Shown: piece after piece, positions 43,446-54,911 of the stretch
Layout of the letters: the number at the start of each line of letters is the position of its first letter
Position numbering within the stretch: the stretch's first letter is position 1
NCBI GenBank assembly: GCA_936450465.1
Contig: OW388289.1
Span: 69,314,420 to 69,378,419 of the forward strand
DNA length: 64,000 nucleotides
Reading direction: 5' to 3'
DNA from: Gibbula magus
Lineage: Eukaryota; Mollusca; Gastropoda; Trochida; Trochidae
Notes under the pieces: generated by a model
Told to the model about the DNA's origin: nothing
Database searches by the model: none
What the model saw: only the letters and a program-made list of their open reading frames with translations
Translations under genes and position numbers: made by a program

Positions 43446-46400
43446 TAATTACAAAATCAACAAGTTTTTCTTTAAATATTTACACAAATCTAATTTATTT
43501 GTCATTTATCTCGGGAGGCAGCAGCTTGTTACACGCAACAATACATGGCTGAAGCAAAATTAAGGAATCCTTAATAAAAATAACGGCGAGTATACCTGAA
43601 TTTACGTTTGAACTATCTTCCTTTCATGTAACCGCCGAGTCAAAACTCATATTGGCCTCAATTATTTTGGCTTTAAGGTATTTACAGGATAATCAGTTCA
43701 AACTGCTACATGTATATACGATCATATGAATATTTGTAAATAACTTTTCATAATAATTACAAAGGAAAACTTGAAAAAGTATTAATCAAAGTATTTGAAC
43801 TAATCCTTATATTTTGATTAAAAAGTGAATAAGTCTTATATATAACACATCAATGAACATGTAGAGATGCCTATCGAATGTTATTTCCTCAGAAAATTAA
43901 AGCATTTGAAACTTTTAGAGAAAAGTAATACCGAATATGTTAGAATAATAGCAGACATGGCCAACTCAAATATAATTATGTTTATTATATTGTTAAAAAC
44001 GTCTATGATAGTTGATGTACTGGTTTCATATCTGAAAATTTCAAAGGTGAAATTTAAATCGTGAGTGACCAATTGCACATTTCCTCCAAATGTATATATC
44101 TTATGAAAAAGGTTTTGCAGAATGATCCGGAAATGACGTATCCGTCATGCTTTGCTATATTCAATTTGTATCATCATCAAAGCACATGCCAATATATGTA
44201 TTGATAAAATCTACAAAATGATAAAACGTTTGGTGAGCTGTTTCCTGATTACTGTTCATTTCCTTCTTTAATAAAGTGACTTTAGTAGCTTAGTAACTTC
44301 ACTAATTTTACAAACATAATGTTTCAAATCGGCACACAAATTTTTTTTGGCGATTATGTCCTAAGGTCACTAGAGGTCCTCAAGTGTATAATGAGTTGCA
44401 GTACGTCATGCCAACAAAAGGCACTAATAAACCTTTACTGTATTCAATTACTAATCCGTCTGTCACATTATCAGACTGATTGTACGTTTCCCCTACAGGC
44501 ATGAAGATGAACACGAAAATGAAGGGAAAATGTTGTAATCATATCATAACAGATAAATACTGTGAGATTTCCTTTAATATACATTTTTTGCTAAGTACCT
44601 CCGAAGCCCACAATTCGTATAATATCTTGAAATATCTGTGAATGCGGAAATGAGGTTTCCATTTAATTTTAAGGGTATATTAACACATCATAATAAATCA
44701 TGTCTGATATTTGCTGAAACAAAACTTCATTAAATGTCATGAGATAATCTGAATCAACTATAATGACTATTCGACGTTTATATTGTATAGATACTCAAAT
44801 GATAATGTTATTTACAATCTGACCCCCAGAATACATGTTATCTGGCGAGTAAATAGTACCATGTCCAAAAACATGTAACTGCAGCAATTATTTCAAATCG
44901 ACAATCTGATAAATGAGATTCCATACATTCTTTTACATAATTTAGACATTGTTTGTCCTGGAATCATGTCGATCACAAAGCTTTCGAGGCCTTGAATCGA
45001 TTTTGACAAATTCGACAATTCTTGAGAATGTATTGTTGAATCTTTACAATGAAAGTGTAATTTGATGAACACAAGAAAACTGTCCTAAGTTTATTCTCAA
45101 TTCTACCTCAAATCAACTTGGTAAGAAATGTTGATTCCACCAGTGGCCAGATGCGTGCTGTTGTTCTGTATCCTCTCCAGTTATACCCAATAATAATTCA
45201 TACGATTTGTTTTGTTTTAAAATATGTGTGTATTGCCTCACAATATCTGAGGTAATAATATTCACAGTTATTTATTTACAATTTTAAAGTCAAATCCTTT
45301 TTTAATTGGTAAGGATCGGTATGTTGAAACAACATGAATGAAGCTTACACACCATAAAATCTCTCTACTCGAGGACAAGACATGACGTTGTTCGCTTTTT
45401 CAAAACATATGTCGATGTGTTCCTTCAACGTAAGGTTTAGATCAATAATTCTGTTTAAAATCCTTTCCTATATTCGGTTTTATTTATCCTGCAGATTACA
45501 ATTAGTCTTGATTAGCGTTGATTTGATATTTCTCATCATTTATAAATACTGAGAGCAGTCAAAAACTCACTCTGCGTTCTCAAACTTCTATAATGATACA
45601 TGTCTGATGTTTATTTATTCAGTCGTGGTGAATACGATTGCACAGAGAAACGAGAAAGGATGAGGGTAAAAATGTTTTTTAAGAAATTGCATCAATGAAT
45701 TCTCATTCTTTTTATGAATGAATAAAGTAGTTCAGGCAATGTTACAGTTCATGTTACATTCATAATCACTTGAATGTGTTATGACGTTTATGTGTCCTGC
45801 CAAATTGTTATGAAACTTCTTAACCCAACTTTAGTACCTCGTGGTAATAATATATAACATATATATAACACACAATGCAGTAATCTAAAAACTTGATTTC
45901 GGGGAAAAAAATTGATACTACAGAAAATGGTTTAAATTTATTAAAAGACATGTAAAGCAAGTACATATTTCTTCAACAAAAATATCACCTAATTGAAAAC
46001 ACAGATATGAATGCATGCATAAACAGCTTGTCAGTTGATACTGAAGAATCAAGATCCGACATGGACGAAAACAAACACACATTAAAGCAGACTTTTATTT
46101 TCACTTTGTTGGACCGGTGTCAGGAATGTTAGCTGAAACAAGAGTAAGGGGTGTTTGTTAGTAGATGAAAATGGGCTTGAAGATGGGAGGGAACACATTC
46201 CACATAATTAGTTTGCAAAGGATGCGAAAAGAGATATATGCGTAAAATTAAAGATGTGAAGTATGTTGTACTAATTCTTAAAACCCTTATTGTTGTAAGA
46301 CCAACCGAATAATATCGATATGCCTAAGAACTTGGACAGAAATAGATGTACAATTCATTCTGAACTGTTTGCTTCAAAATATGTTTTATCTAAAGGTTCG

Positions 46401-49400
46401 GAGTACCTTGAACGTTGTTGCAATTAACAGGAAATGAGTCCAAAAGGTAACGTAAATCAAGCAGTTAATGTGACATCTGGTATTTACATATAATCCTCTT
46501 TTCAAAACCAGTTGTATCAATTGCAAGTTTACCACATGTACATGTATACATCCTTATCACCATTGGTTGTTGTTAAGACCAAATCATTTTAACTTTTTCC
46601 GACTCTCTTAATGACTTGAGCATACTCAAGGAATGCACTTAACTACTGCCGGAGTGTCATTTAACGGTAAAGGAGAGAATAAGACGTGTCTATTCAAATG
46701 AAAAAACAAGGATTTTTTTTATCATCTCATAGTTTTGGCACAGTATTTGTTAGACTACGTTTTTATCCAAATAACAAGTAGTTTTATGGTCTCTTCTGTA
46801 ATGATAAACACATATTGAAGTCACATATATTGATATTGAGATTCAATGAGTTGTTCCTATAAATTAAAATGATTAATGCAAGAAATTATGCAAATATTCA
46901 TTTCCATTTCGTAATAATTGAATAAACACACGTTAACTTGACATCATCTTGCATACAATCATACGATTCCATATACAAAATTATATGACAGGCATGTGCA
47001 AGCATAGATTGGATTATTTTATCTATTTACTATTTATACTCGCATGTTACAATTGAACTTCATAGATTCAAAGTTATAATATGAATACGGCGTAAAAGAA
47101 ATTATCTCATTATTTCACCACAACATGTAATTTATTTCAGGAAGTATTTAGAGCAAGTGAGTCCTCTTCCTTCACAAATATAAACAATGAATATATGTTA
47201 ACAGTTAAGAAAACATTTAAAAGGATTGAACACATCATACCAGAGCAGAGTAGAATCAATGCAGAATTACAAAAGGAAGCGTCATGTCAGTTTATATTGA
47301 AATATAAAAAAACGCATATGATATAGGGTATATGTATATACCCTGAATAAAAGCTGAATAGTATTAAGAAAGATGCAACACAAAACGTTCCGAAAGATTT
47401 TTAAAAGAGGTTATACATATGGATCGAGTTTTTTTAAAAACATGTTTTACAAGTTTTTAAGATCAGAAGAAAATACTGAAATAGTAATAAAATGATTGAG
47501 CAGAAAGACAATAAAATTAACGTTTAACTGATTCGAATTAATCTTCCTCATATTCAGCAACTTGTAAATGACAGAAATTTACATAACATTATTTGGACTG
47601 GAATTAGAGATCATGAAAGTAATTTATTTTAAGTGACATGTTTAGCCTTCGTTTCTGACATCAACCGTGTTGTCAGTTCAAAGCAATGCTATGCGTTAAG
47701 ATGAAAGCCATTATGAACGAAAATGCATTAGTACCATAAACCTGTCAATATGTACATTTGGTGAGATGAACACATGGGATATCTAGACTTCACATGTCAG
47801 ATACAGCAAGTTAGAGTTTAGCAGTTGTAGACATATATACATATTAATGTTTAGGCGCCTTTCCTACATTGGTGTAAAAACAGTATTACCACAACTGACC
47901 ATTTTCAAAGGTAGTATGTTCCTGCAATGAAAAATAAGTATTGAAGGGACTTACGTATACACGTGGCTGCTGAGTGTATGTCCTTTTTATAAATTCGGTA
48001 ACAATAACATCAGAGAAAAAATAAAATGTCGAAGTTTTTTAAGTTATCGTTTTCGAAATAGTATCAATTGTCCACAATACAATGAAAATACAAGAAACCT
48101 GAACTAATGTGAATGATATATAATGTCATTGATATCAATAGTAAAAACTAAGTAGTTTCTGAAGGATGTTCTCAACATTTAAATAGGTAATTAGAGAACA
48201 CGGAACATATCCAACGGAGTGTACATAAAGCACTCTTTGCGAATCCGATTTCATCTTCTTCACACAATTAGGACATTCTTTGCCTGTAAGCATGTCGATC
48301 ACAATGGGGAGTGATGGTAAATTGAGTTATTGTTGATGTGCTGGACAAAGAAGAATGGTAATTGGACTAATTGCGTTCCTCAAACTGGAGAATGCTTCCT
48401 GAGAGGCAACGTTATTTTTGGTATTCGAATGCTTGTTGAAATGTTTTCTGGTAACGGAAAAATATCGGTAAGGATTCTTTGTACGTGGGTCATTTTCAGA
48501 TATAGCAAATCAATGTAACTTAATTTTATCTGATTTGGGTTTTTTTCATCCGAAAGTTTAGCAATTCAATGGACAGTGGAACAAAATAGGATTTTTCGGT
48601 AGAACTTTACATTAACATTAAAGACGGATCACGATGGGTGCTTTCAATAGATGTTTGCCCTAATATGGACAAGTAAATTGTAAGATTTCGTTGTGTATGT
48701 TTTTGCTGTTTCTAAACTTCAACAAAAACAATTAATTTATAAAGATCGCAATTGAACATCTGGATATCTGAACGTCACATTCCTCTGTTAAAATTTACTT
48801 TAATGTACGTAACTACTACCACCATTATACTACCATGAAATATAATGCAACTTATTTATTCAACGCGGCAACTGCTTTAGAACTATAGGTTCAAGATCAC
48901 CACCGAAATATTGAAATGTTGTTCTTTTTTTCAGTAGATTCAATGGGAATCTCACATAATCAAAAATCGTTCAAAAGATGCAGTTACGATGCATGATACT
49001 GAGAAGAAAAGGCATTATGTAGGGATGGATTTGTAACAGGTGGGCAATAGTTTTGTTGAGTAATTAAACGTGTCTATTGCAACCAGAAGGAGAAACATAC
49101 AACGTATTTATCTTTCAGTCATGTCAAAATTAAATAGCACAATTATATTAATTTTATGTTTTTTTTGCCGATAGCGGATAAACGATATCCGGATAAACGA
49201 TATCGTTTGAACGACATTCACTCTAAAGGTAAATGAAATGGCATCATCCGTCTCGTCTCCTATCTGATACGGTTTGATGCACCATCTTTGTACCACCCCA
49301 GACCGTATAACCGTCCATAGAAGCATATAACTTATATTAGGTCTCGAAGTGATGACCCATTTCATTTTCCACAATGACACCATGACAAATTTAATGCGAA

Positions 49401-49652
49401 TTTAACTGTAAACTGTAGGTATTCTAATACAAATAATTCTAAGTACAAATTGGAGGATTGGATCAAGTGGGTAGTTCGATGCATATAAATTGAATGCTTT
49501 AACAATATGTGGACATTCCTTAATTTCATTAATACAATGCCGTGATGGTGAACACTTATATAAAATATAATTTATATTTATCGAGAGACATTCAAAGCAG
49601 TCACGTGTTTCTTAATGAATTTCAACATTAAATTTTACCAACAACCAACCCC

Positions 49653-49684
<32 letters not shown>

Positions 49685-51170
49685 GATGAACGCATTCAGC
49701 GCTTAAATGATTCTTAGACATATTTCAAATGTCATTGTGCATCTTTTAAAACAAGTAACACGTCTCTAGCATCTCCCTAGGATTATTGATACCCAATATT
49801 TACAGTGAAATCAAAGAATTGTAAAGAAAATCAAACTGGCGGCTAAACCATTAGAGTTACAACTTTGTCATTATTTACGTTTTTGCTCCTATTGTTATTG
49901 TGCATCTTTTGCAAAAGGTTTCAAGTCTCTAAGTTGGTTTTAAAATATTTCCTCATGTTAAGGTTTTTCTTTATTATGACCGGGAGTGACTGTTCGCGAG
50001 CGATTTTATTATTGAATCATAAAGACCACAGACCTGTCTTACTCTCCTGAAATACATCTTTTAATTCGGTCGTTAGGTTTTTTAATTATCGCCCCTGATA
50101 ATGTGCCTGACTTTGAAAGGTCACTGTGAAAAAAGTATTAGGAATTCGCACAAACAGGAACAAACTTGTTATTCCCAAATGTTTCAGCTATATATAGGTG
50201 CAAATATCGTCCGCAAATGTACATGGGGTCCGAAGTTTCAAGGCTCTAGGTGCATTTTGAAAAATGTTCGCATGTTAAAAATCGAAATTTGGTTTCGAAC
50301 TGGACCTTTAATGGATGAATCGATTGGGCCCAAAAGCTTCGCCTGGCGTGAGCTCAGTAAGGGCTATCAGACTGTAAAGTTTGGTTGAATTATCTGTAGC
50401 CGTTTTCGCTAAAAGTTGTCCACAAGATTGGTGCAAATCAAAAAAACAAAAACAAAACCCCCAAAAACACGCCAATAATGATAAGGATTCAGTCTTAATA
50501 AATAAAAGTTATCAAATCGGAAATGTCAAAACATTGGCACAAGTTCTCAGTTGAAGTGACAAGCTCCTTCATGAAAGAAACCCAACACATATTACTGTAA
50601 GTACTTGTTTTCACTTTGTTTGGGCTACTGTCAGAATCTACGCTGAAGCAGGAGCAAGGGATGTCTGTTAGTATTGGGAAATGGGCTTGAAGATGGAAGA
50701 CATTCCACATAATTAGGATACAAAGGTTTTAAAGAAAGACGATATGCGTTGAGATCTTTGTTAGAGAAATATAGCCACGCGCATGATAATTAGGGTGTGA
50801 AATTCACTTTTAGCTTTTTGTTGCAATTTTCGTATGTTACTCGTACATAACATTTCGTACCCTTTTTTCAACAGAACATTGTAACACTATTTACATGTTT
50901 ACAACATGGTAGCTGTTAATACCATCGCGTTGACACAAACTCTCTCAGGAATAATACGAATTTCTTCTGTAAGATTCTCATTTACAAAGTTCACGACAGA
51001 AAAAACCAGCAGATTATTTTTACTTTCTGTCAAAATTGCTATGATCATCCGGATATCAACCCTCTTTAACCCATAGACGGGAAGTGATGTTTATTACCCA
51101 TTTAACATATAGGAAACGAAGCTTTTCAAACACCCATACATGTATATACATTACCATACAATTCACATAA
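43446..51170. other. AT-rich region carrying a degenerate segmental duplication, no host gene
   Basis: Anchors in copy 1: A 41345, C about 44880-44985, B about 46080-46245. In copy 2: A about 47681-47840, C about 48230-48430, B about 50600-50750. The C anchors share GACATT, then TTTG and CATGTCGATCACAA. The B anchors share GGGCTTGAAGATGG, then ACATTCCACATAATTAG. Another C-like block lies at 30590-30730 (CACAATGGGGAGTGAT). Short open frames in the region lack family signatures. A stretch at 49190-49400 and one at 49960-50460 may be further old repeats. Confidence 0.5.
49649..49683. repeat. Poly-C then poly-A run
   Basis: About 25 C followed by 10 A. It could form an i-motif or G-quadruplex on its strands, and such runs are prone to assembly length error. 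Confidence 0.8.
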
Positions 51171-51184
51171 AACATTCACGCATT

Positions 51185-51420
51185 AATTGGGGTAACGCCT
51201 CGGTTAACCCCAAATGTCATCCTTGAGGTGAGGTGAGGTGAAGTTAATTGGGGTTTAACGCCGCTTTCAAGAGTAATTCACTTATACCACGGCTGCTAGT
51301 ATTGTGACAGGGAGAAAACCCGCAACACCATGTGGCATTGCGCTGAAACTAGCAAACCATGGATGGTACTAGCTTAAATTCGGTGAAGCATTGTACCCAG
51401 ACCTTACTGCGCGTAGAACA
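51185..51420 (+). repeat. Mollusc-type interspersed repeat (SINE-like)
   Basis: GGTGAGGTGAGGTGAAGTTA, then GGGGTTTAACGCCGCTTTCA, then a CACTTATACCACGGC-like block and GGGAGAAAACC resemble a family of short interspersed repeats that I associate with molluscan genomes, where GTTTAACGCCGCTTTCA is the most conserved part. The copy is diverged. The assignment is by memory of the motif, not by alignment. Confidence 0.45.
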
Positions 51421-52902
51421 GTTCAGTTCAATGTTCTTAGTTACATTTTAGGTAGGGCGGACTTGTACTAAAATTTGTAGAGTGATGTTTGGCGCTTTTG
51501 CCAAATGTTAACCCAAGTTTCACAGTTTGGTTAGTTCGAAGCAAAGTTGAGATAAAACCATATGGCCGGGAATGCATTTTCCTGTCAAATAGCATATATC
51601 ACGTCAAAGTGTACAAGTGTACATTAAGGCCTGAGATAACTGTTACATTAGTGTCTAGACAGAAGTGGAAGCACTGATCGTTCTCGTCAATACAAGTTGA
51701 GTATACATACATGGTATTGTAGTTCCATTAGCGAGTTCAATACATTGACCTGGATTCTGGATAATATTCTCAAAATAAATACTGTCGATCTTTCACTATT
51801 GATATTTTTTGGGAATACAAAGAAAGAGAGGGAAAGAGATTATGTGTGTTTGATGGACGACGTACATGTAAACATCTGATTGAACGCATTCAAAAATATA
51901 TTCACTTTTAGTTATCCTGACATTGCTCATTTAGTAAAATATTTTTATTCAAATTCATATGAAACACCGAATTGATCATACTAACCAATGACTACTTACA
52001 CATAATATCATCCATCAAGCTGATAGTAATAACACACACACAGGTTAACATTTGGAAATAAGGATATGATTGTCAGAGCCAGACCAAATATAATCGGATC
52101 ATAGTTGCTTACAAGCTGAACATGTTTTCTATATATTTTTTTATAGTGGCAGAAGACAATGCGTCTGCCAAGGTTAATTGGGGACTGCACATTAAAACTA
52201 GTAATACCACCATCTGTCTCGCAATTAGCTTGTTTTGAATATCTCTCTGAAACAGTTAACGGACCACAAAGATGACTTCAAGTATGTATGAATAAGCACT
52301 TTCCTCTAGTTGAACCATAATACTATTGAAGGAAATAAGATAATTTTTCATATTGCAAAGAGGACAATTCTACCCAAATTGACATATCATATAAATAATA
52401 TTTTATGTGGAATATATCACCTGACATGTGTTAGTATAACCATAAACATGTTTGATATCATTCGGTCGTTGACTTGTTAAGGTTTTTTAAAGCTATTTTT
52501 AATAGCATAGGAAAACATTGAGCAAAGCATGAAACAAAGCAACGAAATACATCTTTCATACCTTTTGCTAAGGCAAAATCTTAACTCGGAGCCATTTAAA
52601 GATAAGTGATATTGCATTATCGCCCTTATCATTGACGCAGTGACATACAATATGAAGCTTCTTATCAACTGTGGATTCTTGTCATTATCTTTTTATGAAA
52701 ACAAAATGGGTTTTTTTCAGGTGTTCTCTCATAAACATAATAATGTGTATTTCAACATGTTGCCTTATCTTCCCATAACGGAACCAGCAATTTGGCCATG
52801 GTGTGGTGTCCTCCTGTTGTGAAAATTCACGTCACCTATTGTCTCAATGTATATAGTGAATAATGACCCGATGCCGAGCGGTAAGTGAGAGATATACCCA
52901 TA

Positions 52903-52997
52903 CTTTTCCTCCTGTATCGAATGATACCCTATACCGAGGCGCAAGCCGAGTAAGGCTCCACGGGGAAAACTGTAGGGTATCATTTGATACACGAGGA
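52903..52997. repeat. Small palindromic repeat (MITE-like)
   Basis: TCCTCCTGTATCGAATGATA on the left and its near reverse complement ending in CATTTGATACACGAGGA on the right form arms of about 26-30 bp around a 40-bp loop with a GGCGCAAGCCGAG core. The arms also contain GATACCCTA / TAGGGTATC. There is no coding content. Confidence 0.6.
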
Positions 52998-53385
52998 AAA
53001 GAAATAAATGAAACAAGTGAAAAAGAGGCATTTTGTTATGGATAAGAAAAATGGAGAATGACAAGAATAAGATAGTATAGGTGGTGTATTTGAGTCATCT
53101 TATTAGCAGTTTTCAATCGATATTAAATAAATACAATGATAACAATAATTAAGTAGATAAAATCATTTGCGACAATTCGTAAGTCTATGTTGGTGACAAC
53201 TCCATGGCGTGTATAACATGATGCACGTGCAGAATGAGATAAGCAACATAGCCAGCACAGGTGTCGTGTTGGAAGTGATTGGAGGTGAGCAATTGTTTTG
53301 GGTTTACTTGTATAATCGTAAGTACATATCACGCATTATAAGAACCTTATTCATTTGGTCATGTAAAAATGTTCAAGGTTTCAAC

Positions 53386-53456
53386 TGGCCTCGTGGTATA
53401 ATGGTTAGTACGTTCGACCAGACAGCAACAGGACACAGGTTCGATCCAAAGTGTCT
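53386..53456 (+). tRNA. tRNA-like sequence (pseudogene or SINE head)
   Basis: GTGGTATAATGGTTAGTACG resembles a tRNA D-arm/A box (compare tRNA-Asp or -Glu), and GGTTCGATCC about 40 bases later is a perfect B box. The anticodon arm and the T stem do not pair, and the acceptor ends do not match. A functional tRNA is therefore unlikely. An RNA polymerase III promoter from a tRNA-derived SINE is the better reading. Confidence 0.35.
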
Positions 53457-53555
53457 TATTTGTTCATATATAATCTGACATTTCATAAAGTATCATCACT
53501 TTGTTTTGGAAATTTAGAAAATTTACTCAATTTACTACATTAATTTCTCAGTTGT

Positions 53556-53615
53556 TAAAAAGTGTAGGTATATTAGAAAAGTGTAGGTATATCAGAAAAA
53601 GTGTAGATGTATCAG
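53556..53615. repeat. Short minisatellite
   Basis: Three copies of a 20-bp unit of the form AAAAGTGTAGGTATATCAG lie directly before the terminal repeat of the next element. A lone related copy lies at about 54668. Confidence 0.6.
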
Positions 53616-54430
53616 ATAGTGTTTCCCCTAGGCAGTTTTAGCAGGGCGCAGCACCCTGCCCTTTTCACAAGCGCCCTGTCGTGTCTCTGGCCCGCCCTGC
53701 CCTTTTTTGACCACCCTGCCTGTTTCGTAGTCCAAACTTTCGTATTAGTGTTTTCTATAAATTACAAGTGCATTTCAACCACTTTATAAAGTTGTCATTA
53801 TATTTTCACAAAAATTGATGACAATTGTGTGTGAAATCATCATCTATGAAACACAAAAGAGAAACGAATACAAACATAGCAAGAACGTGTCTGTTGCAAC
53901 CCTCTTTCAACAGGATACACCTGCTGACCACATGTTTAGTCAGAGACAAAAACAATAGTGGGATTACTGCGACTGATGTCTGCAGGCGAAAACGGCTTGC
54001 TAATCTCATTATAATTGCATAGCATTTAAACTCATTTATTCTGTATTAGGTAAACTACCATCTAATGTGTTTATGCAATTATTCCAAACATGCAAGTGAT
54101 TAATCAAATCACTTATACGCAAAGTGAATATTAGTCATATTTGCCAATACAAAATTGGCATTATAAAAGTGTCAAGAAAACTGTTTTATTTTCAAACATT
54201 TCAAAACTTTAACTTTTGAAATCACTTATCATATGAAAACGGTAAAGACAAGTGTTTGCAAAAGTATTTCTAGTCAGAGCTAGCTGAGAAAATTGCCCGC
54301 TTTTTCTTTGTGTATTCAAAGTTTTTGTTTTTGAGTACATTTTATATTTATATACGTGCCCTATTGGGTGAATAAGTGCCCTTTTCTCAATGTAGTTGCC
54401 TTGCCCTTTTCAACCTAGGAGAAACACTAT
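53616..54430. mobile_element. Non-autonomous DNA transposon, hAT-like, 815 bp
   Basis: Terminal inverted repeats ATAGTGTTTCCCCTAGG (53616-53632) and CCTAGGAGAAACACTAT (54414-54430) match in 16 of 17 positions. Just inside, GCCCTGCCCTTTTC-like sequence appears at both ends (CACCCTGCCCTTTTCAC near 53651, TTGCCCTTTTCAACC near 54400). The termini resemble hAT-type ends, but no 8-bp target duplication is visible. No transposase is encoded. Confidence 0.6.
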
Positions 54431-54911
54431 TCCGGACACCAACTTTTGAAAAATATTATGCAATTTGTCAGAACTTTTTTTTCACAAATGTGAAGACATA
54501 AGATATGAAAAAAATATAAACGCAGGGCTTAATGAGATGTATTAAGTCTGTGGCCAATTAATTTAATTAGCTAGTGTGTTCATTAGTGTATTTCCTGTAA
54601 CATTTATATTTTGTGGTAAAAATGTTTAAATATAGTGATTATTTCAAATTATTCAAATAGAAGAATAGAAGAAGTAGGTATATCACAAAATGTGCTAATA
54701 ATTTACTTAGGAATTAAAAATAAAAGCGAACAATTGTTTGCCAGGAAAACAGAATGCTGAAGTAAATTTTCAAAACCTTTAGATTCCAAAATAATTGACT
54801 TTGTAATAACAGATTTTACTGACATTGTCACATACATATTAATGTATTCTTTCAGGATATTGTCGACATTATATCATTAATATTTATGTAAGTAATTAAG
54901 AAATAAATGAT

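Noticed and set aside
49108..49383. A 91-codon minus-strand frame with a faint likeness to the 28-kb repeat
   Set aside because: Only a few residues agree. The frame reads as random AT-rich sequence and no second copy keeps it open.
50101..50388. A 95-codon plus-strand frame
   Set aside because: No domain. The surrounding sequence looks like an old repeat and ends in an A-rich tail (about 50440-50470).
53386..53456. Functional tRNA gene
   Set aside because: A and B boxes are good but anticodon and acceptor stems do not form, so it is recorded only as tRNA-like.
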